NCBI RefSeq assembly: GCF_014356525.2
Contig: NC_052515.1
Coordinates: forward strand, 19,922,821-19,986,820
Direction of reading: 5' to 3'
DNA length: 64,000 bases
Source: Nilaparvata lugens
Taxonomy: Eukaryota > Arthropoda > Insecta > Hemiptera > Delphacidae
Positions within the stretch are counted from its first letter, which is position 1, and every line of letters starts with the position of its first letter. A program made the translations under genes and the position numbers. Shown here one piece after another: positions 11,211 through 23,340 of the stretch. Under the pieces are notes generated by a model. It was not told where the DNA came from. It saw nothing but the letters and a program-made list of their open reading frames with translations, and searched no databases.

Positions 11211-12702
11211 CTCTCTTATCTATTCTCTCTTCTCTCTCGCTCTCCCTCTCCTTTCTCTCCTCTCTCTCTCTCTTTCTCTCTCACTCTCTCTCCCTATTTC
11301 TTTCTTCTCTCTCTCTCTGACACACACACTAACACACTCTCTTTCTCTTTCCATCTCAGTTCATATAATTCCCCTATATTCTCTTTCACTCTCTGTTGGT
11401 TGAAGTTTATATGGTGAACCGACCTTCCCTAATAGAAGGTTGGAGACAATCTCAATTTGGAGAGTCGTTTGCAAGTAATTAAGGAGTTTTTCGATTTGTC
11501 AGTTGGGTTTACTCAATTCACTTCAATTACTGAATGAATAGACCCTTTATCTAATCATTGGTTCGATTTTTTAGTTTTGTAAGTTAACTGTGGCAGTTCA
11601 ATTGTTTGCTAAATTCAATCTACAATAAATTTTGTTGCCCCATGCAATGCATGATAGCCAATCTTCAAAACGAATGGAAATTATTCTTGTTTATTTACTT
11701 TATCACTCAAACAATTCCTCAAATTGATGCATTTCATGGACACTCTGATGAGTATACTGTTTTTAACTAGCCTAAATGAGATGCTTGGAATTTTTGAAAA
11801 ATTTATCATTTTCATGGTAGGCCTAACTATTAGAAAATTCATTTTTAATTTTCATTCGAACAGAGAATACGTATCTTATTCTATTTCGCTAATCGATTTT
11901 CTGATCGAAAAACAAAATAGTGGTTCTCTATAAAAACACAGTATCCAATATTTCTGGCTCTATTTTTTTTAAAATTACGCAAACATTTCTCAATTAATGG
12001 TGATTCGAGTAATATACGATATTCTTGTTTACCGTAAAATGAGAAGTTCTTGGTTTTTGTTATTCTTGAGTAAAAATAAACTGAATTCGAGGAAAGTGAA
12101 ATCATAACCCTATTTCGGACTAATGAAATGTTATCTATATTTTCTTTCTTATAACAATAATGAATATAAGTCAAGAGTGGCATTATATACAAATAAAAGA
12201 AAATCAAAACACGCATACTGGTGAATGCACAATACAATAGAGAACAAAATACAACCTCCTATATATGAAAACTTAAATTATAACACTAAATACATGTTGG
12301 AGGGAAATGATGAATTTTAAATTCGCAGATATCCTATGTCGGCCAAGAGCTTTTCGATGCAAAACGAGAAAAAAGCTCTAAATTAGAAATGGAAGTGGAA
12401 TATAATAGAAGACTGAATATATGGTGGAATATGGTGGCAAATCTTGGAGTGGGGCTGAGCAGAGAAAGGTGGCAAATGTAATTGTGTCTATTTGCGAAGT
12501 TGGCCTACGTGCGTTGTAATGTCGACATTACCACATTTAATTGAATCCATTTCTGGCGCGCTGCTGTGGAGAGAACGAAATTCAATCCAACGGGTCGTAG
12601 GCAGGAGAAAAGAAAATGGAGAGGAGGTGGCTGAAGAAAGAGAGAGAGGTAAGAATGTAGGTAGATGGCTGAGGGAAGAAAGGTTGTCGGTAAGATTTTA
12701 GT
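11211..12702. repeat. 1.5-kb tandem duplication, copy 2
   Basis: This is the second direct copy, abutting copy 1 at 11,210/11,211. It begins in CT-rich sequence and ends with the same TTGTCGGTAAGATTTTAGT at 12,702. The last 400 bp (12,302-12,702) look identical or nearly so to 10,811-11,210, while the middle portions differ by many small changes. This uneven identity suggests gene conversion or different ages along the unit. Confidence 0.9.
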
Positions 12703-13555
12703 TAGATTAGTAGGGGAAAATGAGGCTGAGAATAAGAGAAGAGTGGGTTGAGGATGAGGAAGGAGTGAGTGAGAAGGATTGAGAATTGAAGGGGAAAAAG
12801 TAGAAGAAAGACTAAAGGAATACTAAGAATAAAAACTGAAAGTCAGTCGGAAAAAGGTACATAAGAGGAAATGTTGCCATGAACGGAAGAGAATCAATCA
12901 GTCATCTTTTTATCAATACAATATTATTAGAATGATCTATAATAATAGATATCATAATCTTGAAGAGAAAACTAAGCTTAGCTTGTAATATTCCTCTTCC
13001 AAATAAGAGAAGAGACATGAGATATGGTAATGAAGTCGAAAACGTTATGTGTTTTTTACGCACTACACACAAAGAAGAAGGAAGAAATGATAACAACGAA
13101 ACAGGGAAGTAAAATTCGCCATGTTGTGAAACATGATGAGAAGTACATAAAGCGAAGAAAGAGATAGATTTTTAATGACTCTGAAAAGATATTGAGAGTT
13201 TGCAAGATAGTGAGAGAATATGTTTCAAAAAGAAACAAGAATGATGCACCGACAAGGTTGAAATAAAGAACAGAAATGAAAAGAGTATTGAATATAATGC
13301 AGTAGCACGATGATACTTCAAAAATAACATGGGAAAAGGAGGATTTTGAGAATTTCTAAGAAGCTAAGAAGGAATGAATTCCCCAAAGAAAAACAAGACG
13401 AATAACATGAAGAATCCTTCAAAAGGTGACAGAAGAATTAGGTTATGAAAACTAGGGAGACAGCAGAAAATGTAGGAGTAAGTGGAAGAACGTGAAGCAG
13501 AAGATTAGCTACCCACTCTCTTTTAGTATTCAGAACAGGAATAAGACAGCAGAGC
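12703..13555. repeat. Purine-rich tract
   Basis: The plus strand is A and G rich with a loose GAGAAGA texture and no fixed period. It lies between the end of the tandem duplication and the CpG-rich patch. Minus-strand open frames here are compositional artefacts. Confidence 0.6.
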
Positions 13556-13615
13556 AAGGTTAGGTTAGGTTATGTGGCAGAGCGAGTAAGAAAAGTCATC
13601 GGATTAAATTTAATT

Positions 13616-13795
13616 AGACCGCGCGCTCGCGTCTAACTGAGACGATGGCGGTTTTCCCGCGCGCAGGAATTGCAGAAAGGTGTTTTGGCGCGCCTTTTGA
13701 CGAGTAGGCCGTTTCCGGTGTCTCATTTGCCGCCAAAACATGGCGGACGCCTCGTAATGGCGCCAAACCATCTAGTGACCCAGTTCAACCGCAGG
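13616..13795 (+). promoter_or_regulatory. CpG-dense candidate promoter/first exon with E2F-like sites
   Basis: This is a sharp CpG-rich island in AT-rich DNA. It holds four sequences matching or close to the E2F core TTTSSCGC: TTTTCCCGC (13,652-13,660), TTTTGGCGCGCC (13,683-13,694), the reverse form GCCGCCAAAA (13,729-13,738) and TGGCGCCAAA (13,758-13,767). ATGGCGG words resembling YY1 sites occur at three places. A splice-donor-like AGG|GTGAGC has its GT at 13,796-13,797. Together these suggest a transcription start region with a short, possibly untranslated first exon on the plus strand. No TATA box is evident, and no downstream exon can be assigned in the window. The strand is an inference. 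Confidence 0.45.
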
Positions 13796-13897
13796 GTGAG
13801 CAATATTTGATGCTACAGCTGTAATTGAATTGAGGTTCTAGTGTTGTTTTAACTGTTGTTGCAAGAATAAGTTGTTGGGGATAATGTTGTTGGTGGA

Positions 13898-13988
13898 GTG
13901 AGATTCACTTTATACGATCAGCATTCCTCTTTGACTGAGATCATTGCTTCCAATCCAACAAATGATGACAGTTTGAAATGAACCTCAC
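13898..13988 (-). repeat. 90-bp palindromic hairpin family, copy B
   Basis: The ends GTGAGATTCACTTTATACGA and GTTTGAAATGAACCTCAC are imperfect inverted repeats, with an internal TCATTGCTTCCAAT. It is reversed relative to the 37,045 array. Confidence 0.7.
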
Positions 13989-14821
13989 AATATTAGGAGT
14001 GCGCCAATCTCGAAGTCTTCATTTCCTAAATTATTCTCTAGAAGCATTGGATCTTCAATGTGCTAATATCATGTCTTTAGCTTATACTGGACTTTGGACA
14101 TTGCATATTCTGGAAAATAGTATGACAATGACCAATAACTGCATCATGACCATTTGCACCGTTGAGATCAACTACTAGAGAATCGTATTAATGAATTACT
14201 ATGCTGAATAATGATTGTACGTGAGTAAATAAATGAATAAATATAGTACTGAACAATCCCAGCACACCATTGATTCTGTCTATGCAGAGCATTAATTTTA
14301 TTGACTCCAAGTTCAGCCAAGTTCAGCAATAGCTTCTAATGACACACCCGTATTATTGACTTGAACATTTTCTAGATTGTGTTCTCTACTAATAGGATTC
14401 TATTCGATTTTAGCAGAATATGGAGTATTATGTATTCCATTTAGAACATTACTTTCAATGAATAACAGTTACTCAAGTTTCTGAAATAGAGGAATTACGT
14501 TGATCTTTAACTACTGTATTGAGGTATGGCATACCATTACATTATCTATGGAATATCATCTACAATAAATGGTATGAATCAATCCTCAATTATCAAATAA
14601 TGAAAAAATGCAAATTTCAAATTGTTTGTAATCAAAGGCAATAAACAGGAAACATATTTTATTACTTTCCTTGCCGTAGGTAAGGGGAATATTGCTTATT
14701 TCAAACTCGATATTCTAATAACTTCACGAATCAACTTGAATTATTGTCTATAATTATGATGTGGGATGAACCAATATGAGTTTCCTCAATGATAGCTCAG
14801 TAGATCCAGATTTTTTGAATT
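13989..14821. other. Unannotated AT-rich stretch
   Basis: No gene is recognised. TACTTTCCTTGCCGTAGGTAA-like sequence near 14,665 resembles half of the palindrome at 21,321. Short open frames (66 codons at 13,978) overlap the hairpin repeat and are not credible. Confidence 0.4.
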
Positions 14822-15435
14822 TTATCAAGAAATGAAAATTAAAAGTCTAAGTACCCTTTTTTCACTCACTTGACAATGAAATTAATGTTGAACCATGTTG
14901 TGAGTGGAAACTAACCTTCCGGTAGTCGCGCCCTACTCAATCACACGAGCAGTCGCGTGTTGTATTTTGTACAACATCCAATTTTCCAAGTGTTATGTAC
15001 TCTGTTTACTGTCAAAGCATATTAATTAATTGTATAATTACTTTTTCCATCTTCTTAGATTATTTTACGCCTATGAAAATTTGGATGATTACCATTTCAT
15101 AGCTCAATAAGGTTCATAAAGCAAAGCCATCAATTCTGTGTTATTGGTTCGTTTACAGTCCCCGTATACACTCTTTCTCTATCTTATGCACAGTGCAACT
15201 TATGTACTGTCGCGACTAAATGGCACCTAAAGTCTGAACCATTGCTTGGTTGATAATGCAACTCAGTGGAGTGATGGGGGAAAAGTTTTGGAATGCATAG
15301 GTGACTCATTCACTGACTCCACCCCATTCAATAGTTTTATGCAGCAAAAAAACTGACACTGTTGTACTTTTCACAAGTGCGACTGCCGGAAGGTTAAAAA
15401 AAGGGTACTGGGATTTTTTATTTTTATCTCTTGAT
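14822..15435. mobile_element. AGTACCC-ended hairpin MITE, interrupted
   Basis: The outer inverted repeats run from TTATCAAGAAATGAAAAT (14,822) and AGTACCCTTTTTT (14,850) to AAAAAAAGGGTACT and ATCTCTTGATAA (15,435). The left half carries the family core AACCATGTTGTGA. The element is split by the TA-flanked insertion at 14,914-15,394. Relatives lie at 28,721-29,048 and 29,578-29,728. Confidence 0.7.
14914..15394. mobile_element. 481-bp TA-flanked element nested in MITE
   Basis: The TIRs ACCTTCCGGTAGTCGCGC and GTGCGACTGCCGGAAGGT lie between TA dinucleotides (14,912-14,913 and 15,395-15,396). A TA target duplication is characteristic of Tc1/mariner-type insertion. There is no transposase, so it is non-autonomous. 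It interrupts the AGTACCC element and is therefore younger than it. Confidence 0.75.
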
Positions 15436-17010
15436 AAGAGTAGCCCTAACCAAAAAGTTAGTTCTGATGAATTTTGTATAGTACATCAAATCAAACCTAA
15501 GCCTGTTCAAGAAAATATCTCTCACAGCTCCAGAAGCAAACAATTTTATTTTTCAAGTGCTAAAACAAACAAGTATTTATAATTTTCAACTTACTACTTC
15601 CACCCACGCATACAATCACTCTTACAAAAAAGAAAATAAACAAGTACACAACACATACATGTCCTACCACCTAACATACACACCACACAGCATCTAGCCT
15701 TCAGGAACATCATAGAATATTCATTTGAATCACGTCGTGCATGACTTGGAAAATGATATGCATAAAGCGTCTTGTTCTCCCACAACCTTTTTTCCCTTTT
15801 CCCTTCTTCTCCTCCTTTTTCCCCCTTTCATCCCCTCTCATCCACCTCATTTTTGCACTTTTATCCATGCTCAAAAAATATGTTCCCTATGTCAGACATA
15901 TTCGTCTGCAGCCAGCAAGCATGTCTTCTGACATACACCTCCTCAGCGTTTTTAAAGTCACGAATAATTTATTACGCCGACGGTGAAATAGCTTACAAAA
16001 TTTCCTTAGCTGGCACTTTGACGCGGCTATATATTTATATGCAGCGGCCCACACACAACAAAGTGATGCCTGTGTAGTAGCTGGTATAAAACTGTATGAT
16101 ACACAAATTTGCCTGTGATTTTTGTGACAGCAATAACTTTTGTGAGGGCTTAGATTGATTTTTGGGAGAGAGTGTTATGTGTTGCAGGAAAACTGATTGT
16201 AGAATACTGAACCTATGTTACACTGAGATAATTTTTGAATGATGGTTGATCTTGGTTATTATTGAAATCAATCTCCATATATGACTGAATCGTCTCGTCT
16301 GGAACTGCAACTTTTCTATCAATGAACATTGATAGATGATTGTCTTTATTTAAATAGGAATCAGTCCTTGAAATTTCTCCTGCTAAATAAATTTTATGAT
16401 TTTTAATGGATAAATAATTCACGCATAACATATTATAGAATGAGCGAAAATTGAAGATTTTGATCAAGAGAACATAAGGGGCTTTCTCTAAATCAAACTT
16501 TTATCTTCGCAAAATATTAAAAGGATTCAACATTAACTTGTCAGGTATTTCTCATTCATATAATATTATTTTAACAAGCGTAGTATGTGCTCTCTAGTTC
16601 TTTCATTTTTCTGGAACATAATATTATATTGATATTGGGCCTATATGAGTTGAACATAAAACTATATTTTCTCTAGTACCCAAATACTGTAATAAGAATT
16701 ACTGATAGATAATTTTTTTCTCAAGAAGTTCATTGTAAACAATGATACTTGAGAAGCAGATTTGCGAAGTTCTATTACAAATTATCGAAAAGGAACTTTC
16801 TTAACATTATACTCAACCTATTCCCTTCAATTTGTGCACTTCAACACCGATAAAATTAACGAATTTTTCGCTCATAAAACTTTTTAAAAGCAAAATTAAT
16901 GCGAGACAGAAACTCCAACAGAAGAGTATATTTTGCAATTTCAACGTTTAATTGATGGACATCCGTTCCAGTTGAATGAATAGCCGTTGTAGCCTACTCA
17001 ATAGATGAAA
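15436..17010. other. Unannotated stretch
   Basis: It contains a short pyrimidine-rich run (15,785-15,850) and isolated open frames (for example a minus-strand 84-codon frame at 16,213-16,467) without recognisable domains. No gene is supported. Confidence 0.4.
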
Positions 17011-17197
17011 TGCAATTCATTCTGTAATGTCAGCATTAGTTGAATATGAAGCGTTGATGCTATTCATGAGGAATGCTGCAGATTAGAGTGAATTTCACCG
17101 ATGATGCTGTAGTGAGATACACTTGAAACTGTCAGTAGAGATTGAATGGAAAGTAGTGATGCTATCTATAAAAGGAGTGCTGACTGCTTAACGTGAA
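17011..17197 (+). repeat. Palindromic hairpin family, copies C1 and C2
   Basis: Two adjacent units lie at 17,011-17,098 and 17,112-17,197. Landmarks are TGTCAGCATTAGTTGAATAT, GAGTGAATTTCAC and GTGAGATACACTTGAAACTG. They have the same orientation as the 37,045 array. Confidence 0.65.
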
Positions 17198-17424
17198 GCC
17201 GTTGAGGATAATTTTGAAAATGTGCAAAGGATTGCTCACTTATTTGCAATTCGCAACTGGATTGGAGCGACTAATAGGGCAGAGGAGGATTCGCTCGCTT
17301 TGCTGCACAAAAAACAAATTTACATTCTTAATTTAACGTTTGTACATGCTCATGTAATCCATGTAAGTTGAAGTTGGCCGTTCGCTTAGGGTCGCAATTA
17401 TTGGAGTGGCGTCGTTTTGGGATT

Positions 17425-19464
17425 TCTTCTTCTTCTTCTTCTTCTTCTTCTTCTTCTTCACATTCAATCTATTCCTATCCACTTGTCTTGTTCCCTTGAT
17501 TATCCTTCTATCTTGATTCCTGTTTTCTTCCCTCTTATTGACTGCTCTTCCTTATTCTGTTATTTCTCCTCTCCCGCCAATTTCTATTTTCCAACTCACC
17601 TTCCCTTCATTTATTTAATTTTTCGCACTTCTTCCTACCCTAATGTCTATTCTCCTCCCTCCTATCATCATTTCCTTTTCGCCTATAATCTTATCTGTTC
17701 TCCTCCTTCTTCTCTTCTCATTTTCACGTTTCCTATTTCTTTATCTCTTCCTTTCCCTTCTCCTTTCTCATTTCCACATTTTCTGTTTGTTCATCTCTTT
17801 CTTTCTTTTCTTCTTTCCCATTTCCACATTTCCTGTTTTTCATCTCTTTCTTTCTCTTCTTCTTTCTCATTTCCACATTTTCTGTTTGTTCATCTCTTTC
17901 TTTCTCTTCTTCTTTCTCATTTCCACATTTTCTGTTTGTTCATCTCTTTCTTTCTCTTCTTCTTCTTCTTCTTCTTCACATTCAATCTATTCCTATCCAC
18001 TTGTCTTGTTCCCTTGATTATCTATCCCTTGTTCCCTTCTATCTTGATTCCTGTTTTCTTCCCTCTTATTGACTGCTCTTCCTTATTCTGTTATTTCTCC
18101 TCTCCCGCCAATTTCTATTTTCCAACTCACCTTCCCTTCATTTATTTAATTTTTCGCACTTCTTCCTATCCTAAAGTCTATTCTCCTCCCTCCTATCATC
18201 ATTTCCTTTTCGCCTAATCCTATCTATTCCCTCCTTCTTCTCTCCTCATTTTCACTTTCCTGTTTCTTTATCTCTTCCTTTCCCTTCTCCTTTCTCATTT
18301 CCACATTTTCTGTTTGTTCATCTCTTTCTTTCTCTTCTTCTTTCTCATTTCCACATTTTCTGTTTGTTCATCTCTTTCTTTCTCTTCTTCTTTCTCATTT
18401 CCACATTTCTGTTTGTTCATCTCTTTCTTTCTCTTCTTCTTTCTCATTTCCACATTTCTGTTTGTTCATCTCTTTCTTTCTCTTCTTCTTCTTCTTCTTC
18501 TTCTTTCTTCTTCTTCTTCACATTCAATCTATTCCTATCCACTTGTCTTGTTCCCTTGATTATCTATCCCTTGTTCCCTTCTATCTTGATTCCTGTTTTC
18601 TTCCCTCTTATTGACTGCTCTTCCTTATTCTGTTATTTCTCCTCTCCCGCCAATTTCTATTTTCCAACTCACCTTCCCTTCATTTATTCAATTTTTCGCA
18701 CTTCTTCCTATCCTAAAGTCTATTCTCCTCCCTCCTATCATCATTTCCTTTTCGCCTAATCCTATCTATTCCCTCCTTCTTCTCTCCTCATTTTCACTTT
18801 CCTGTTTCTTTATCTCTTCCTTTCCCTTCTCCTTTCTCATTTCCACATTTCTGTTTGTTCATCTCTTTCTTTCTCTTCTTCTTTCTCATTTCCACATTTC
18901 CTGTTTTCATATTTTCCTTTTCTTCCCTCTTATTGACTGCTCTTCCTTATTCTGTTATTTCTCCTCTCCCGCCAATTTCTATTTTCCAACTCACCTTCCC
19001 TTCATTTATTTAATTTTTCGCACTTCTTCCTATCCTAAAGTCTATTCTCCTCCCTCCTATCATCATTTCCTTTTCGCCTAATCCTATCTATTCCCTCCTT
19101 CTTCTCTCCTCATTTTCACTTTCCTGTTTCTTTATCTCTTCCTTTCCCTTCTCCTTTCTCATTTCCACATTTCTGTTTGTTCATCTCTTTCTTTCTCTTC
19201 TTCTTCTTCTTCTTCTTCACATTCAATCTATCCCTACCCACTTGTCTTGTTCCCTTGATTATCCTTCTATCTTGATTCCTGTTTTCTTCCCTCTTATTGA
19301 CTGCTCTTCCTTATTCTGTTATTTCTCCTCTCCCGCCAATTTCTATTTTCCAACTCACCTTCCCTTCATTTATTCAATTTTTCGCACTTCTTCCTATCCT
19401 AAAGTCTATTCTCCTCCCTCCTATCATCATTTCCTTTTCGCCTATAATCTTATCTGTTCTCCTC
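17425..19464. repeat. 2-kb pyrimidine-rich higher-order tandem array
   Basis: The plus strand is nearly all C and T. A landmark ATTGACTGCTCTTCCTTATT recurs at 17,537, 18,068, 18,610, 18,932 and 19,296 (spacings 531, 542, 322 and 364), so there are five higher-order units of uneven length. Inside the units a 50-bp subrepeat (TTTCTCATTTCCACATTTTC plus TGTTTGTTCATCTC) is itself tandem, with varying copy number. TTC runs separate units. The 266-codon and other open frames across it reflect pyrimidine composition, not a gene. Confidence 0.95.
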
Positions 19465-20778
19465 AAAGGTTTTGGTCTCCATATTGTAAACACATGCAAC
19501 TTCGATGTATCGTATTCTCTTTGAAAAGCGTTTCAGTTGACAAAGAACGTTCGTGTGTGTTGGTGTATGTATTTGTGTGAGTTTGTGTTCGTATGTATTC
19601 GCCTATACATGTTCCTCTACACAAGTTTCTGTGTATGTGTATGGTTGAGAAGAGACAGGGTTACATTGCATGGGATTCTGTATCCTTTATTATGAGTATT
19701 AATAATAATGGACTCCAATGTCCATGAATATCGTATGACTGATGGACTGTAGGTCATTTAGTCTTTAGTCTCTTTTGGGTGTAACCTTGTCGCAAAAGTT
19801 CAGAGCTTGTGCTTTGAGAGTGATTAGTGATTTTAGAATCGAAAAAGTGATCACTGACCAAATTGGTGTTGGGGAAATTTGACTTTGGATCAAAGCTGTC
19901 TTAATTTAGAACTCTGATATCTGTTTTTTGACATTCTAGCTTTCAATCTATCATCGTATCGTATTTTCCGCTTTTTCCAGTAGTGGTTCCATAAATAGAG
20001 GAATAATTTGTTCCAACCAGGAAATGAAGATAGTCTTTCCATAATCTGAAACCTCGATGTGGAATATTGACATACAATTTAAATCCATTCACATCCTTGA
20101 ATTTGGTAATCAGTGATGCTTGGAAATGGGTCACCTCGTTGAATATGTTATGAATGATATTAGCCCTCTTTAATTTAGAAGAAAGGTTTTGGATTTTGAC
20201 TGTCTCTTTTCTACTATTCGAATTAGTTGTTTCCATGAATGAATTCAAGTGATCCTGATTTCCTAACAGTGATACTCGCTATTTATAAATATATTCTTAT
20301 GACTCTGCAATGGTTTCAAAATCACTTATCACGGTTTTCAGTTAACTGATAGAAAATCTGGTGTGGCGCATTCACACATCTTTCCTTGCCGTTATGAAAA
20401 TTGATCACCTGACGCTAGTGTTCCCACGCATCTCAAGTCTACTATTCAAAGATCTGAACCAGCTGGTGACAGGACAAACACGCTGGATACACACGAGATC
20501 TGCTATCTCTTCATATTGAATGATTTAATAGAATGAACAGTTGCCAACAGTTTGCAATTGAATAATCACATTTTCTCAAATTTCAAGCTTATTTTCAATT
20601 TTAGGTGTATATGTTACTGGTCATTAATTGAAGAGATTTTCATGCTCAATCGTTCCCACTCGGAATTTCTCGTTTAGATTATATCTGAGACCTGATAATT
20701 GGAAATCTAAAATCAAACTTTGCATAGATGGGACGAAGCTCCTGCAATTTTTACAGATATGGGACTTGTGGCAGTTGA
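19465..20778. other. Unannotated stretch
   Basis: A minus-strand frame of 101 codons (19,943-20,248, ATG start) has an ordinary amino-acid mix, but I recognise no domain and see no splice context. A G/T-rich patch lies at 19,550-19,640. Nothing else stands out. Confidence 0.35.
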
Positions 20779-20991
20779 TATAGCTTATCGATTACTACTT
20801 TAGGTATTAATCTGATCAAAATCGTTGGAGCCATTTTCGAGAAAATCGCGAAAAACCCTGTTTTTGACAACATTTTCGCCATTTTAGCCGCCATCTTGAA
20901 TTGCATTTGATGGAAATTGTTCGTGTCGGATCCTTATAGTGTAAGGACCTTAAGTTCCAAATTTCAAGTCATTCTGTTAATTGGGAGATGA

Positions 20992-21022
<31 letters not shown>
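20779..21022 (+). repeat. Dispersed repeat ending in CA microsatellite
   Basis: Phrases such as TTTTCGAGAAAATCGCGAAA, CATTTTAGCCGCCATCTTGA and TCGTGTCGGATCCTTATAGT, followed by a CA run (20,993-21,022), match a repeat wording I associate with planthopper genomes. The identification is from memory. It has no coding potential and the class is unknown. Confidence 0.5.
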
Positions 21023-21023
<1 letters not shown>

Positions 21024-23129
21024 ATGGAGAAATCATAATTAATTTTTAAACAAACAACTTGAGTGTTGATAGGAAATGACATTGGGTAATACGGCAAGGC
21101 AGAACATCCGAAAGTATCTCTCTGCCGATAAAAGCCATAAGAGTAAATAAAAAATAAATAAACAAATTGAAAGAATTGAAACAAGTGACTGTCAAGGGTA
21201 TTCATCTAAGAATGACAAAAAGCTCATTAATCTCAACCGGAGAATGATCCATCAACCATAGGTGTAATTTAGATTTGAAATATTTAAGATTATTTGAATT
21301 TTTAATCTCGACGCAAGCAATACTTTCCTTACCTATGGTAAAGGAAAGTAATAAGAGATTCTCTTATTCTTCATGTACCGTCTCCATGGCGGAGGTTAGC
21401 TATCATGATGGCGATTTTTATTCACAGCTGCTCTGAATAGGTCGTTGGAAATAAGAGATTATCAATGGAATTTTTACAATTAACTATTTTACAAACTTCA
21501 TCACTACATAATGAAACATGTATGTTTTGCAAACAGAACTCAGTCAATGATTCAAGTACTTAATTACAATTTTAGGTGTGATTGAAGTTTATGTTTTTCA
21601 TCATTGAAACTCGATTATTGCTTCATAGCCCATCACTTACATGACAAATGCTTGACTCACATTATAGCATTTTTGTATCATTCAAAATTATATATAATTA
21701 ATGACATGAGTTGATCTATTTACTAGAATATTGGAATGTATACCATCTCAGAAATACTCCCTCACATTGGAATATTTCATTGAGCTTTGTACCATATATG
21801 TCAAGAATATTATTAGTTACAAACTCTTAGTATCTAGAATTTATAAATAATAATTGCACATTTATTACAAGTGTCAAAAGTGAATGTCACATAATAATAT
21901 AGAACCAGAGTTAAAAATACACCAGTATCAACACCAAAAGAGCTATTATCAACGTTGGTTTCAAATCAACAAAAACTGTTTGAATCTGTCCCAAAGAACA
22001 GATTTACGTGGTTTCAAAATACAGTCAGACAGTACAGAAAATTCATCTGAAATCAGCCCCTTGCTTATACCATCCCAGTCAGTAGCTTTCTTTTTTCATT
22101 TCATGTCTGGGGCGTTCGTAATGAAGATGTCTTTTCATTTTTATGACGCTTTTCAAGAATATCGCGACAGTGAAGACTTTCTTTGCATTTTTAATAAAAT
22201 GCGCTTCCAGACCAGAGTACTGAAAGCCCTCGCGGCTAACTGATTTTTTATTGGCTAATCCTCAATACCGTGGAAGACACGACGATTCCTGTTTTGCGGT
22301 TAGATTAGAATTTAATTTCGGTCGACTCGTTTTATGATCAAGTAGTTGTGGATGCTGATAAAAAAAACTCGGAGAATTATTACGGTAATAAGTGATGATT
22401 AAATTGTAATTTCATGTCAAGTATTAGCTTTAGTATTACCTGATTTCATAATATTCCTGTTGATAGTTTAGATTAGAAAATAGCTCAAGGTCAAGAAGCT
22501 ATCGAAATAGCCTCAAGATAGCTTAAGGTTTTTCCTCTCCCGAATATTCTCACTGAGAAGAGATTTTATGAATGGAGAAGGGAATCTACGAGTGTAATAT
22601 TGTATCTTGTGTGTAACAATAATGAATGAAATATCTAGAAGCTTTAGATTTATTGGAAAAACTAATCAGATTTCCTGAAAATCAAGCTTTCAAATGTTGC
22701 AGACTCATTCTAAAAAGTTTCAACTCCAAAAGTTTTTTTTAGGGTGATACTTTAGTCATATAATCATATAATACCTGGGTTAACTTGGGTTGATTGGTGG
22801 GTTGATAGGCAGGAGTATGTGGGAATATCCGAATACTAATTTTACGTGGTATCCGAATCACCGAGAAGTGATTGCTCAGCTCATAACCCTGTCTTAGAAA
22901 AACTGACCTCAAACAGAGAGACCCCTTCAACTGGAGAACCGATTTTCAAATTTCACTGTTCACTCAAACCGATAGTCCTAGTAGTTCTTTCTTGTGAAGC
23001 TATGTGACGCTGGTACTCTCATACTGTGCCGTTCTTACACTCTCACCCGGCCAAAACAGTAATAATCAACCGCAGTCGACAGTAATTGGCTTGAGTTAAC
23101 AAAAATCGGCTTGAAACATAAACGACTTA
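21023..23129. other. Unannotated stretch with short palindrome
   Basis: A 30-bp palindrome (21,321-21,350, TACTTTCCTTACC and its complement) may be a fragment of a mobile-element end. A plus-strand 119-codon frame (21,884-22,243, ATG start) has no recognised domain and is probably chance. Confidence 0.4.
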
Positions 23130-23340
23130 TACCATGGGATATCTTCTCATGCTATCTTTTCTCTATGTCCATTCTGAATGAAGATACTGAATATTACCAT
23201 GATACTAATGAATAATTAAAATATTTAATATTATAATATTATATTTATAAATATTTATTTGAATGTTTTATTTAAATGATAAAAATACTGATGAATATTA
23301 CCATCGAGAAAAGATAGCATGCTATCTCTCCTCTATGGTA
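23130..23340. mobile_element. 211-bp MITE flanked by TTA
   Basis: The TIRs run about 38 bp, from TACCATGGGATATCTTCTCA to GCTATCTCTCCTCTATGGTA. TTA occurs at both outer edges (23,127-23,129 and 23,341-23,343), consistent with a 3-bp TWA target duplication of the Harbinger type. The interior is AT-rich and noncoding. Confidence 0.75.

Noticed and set aside
13556..13576. TTAGG telomere-like words
   Set aside because: Only about three repeats are present, and AGGTTAGG is common in insect DNA, so this is not evidence of a telomeric site.
17417..19580. Open frames up to 266 codons in the pyrimidine array
   Set aside because: Pyrimidine-only DNA cannot form stop codons on this strand. The start is a TTG, and the peptides simply repeat the satellite.
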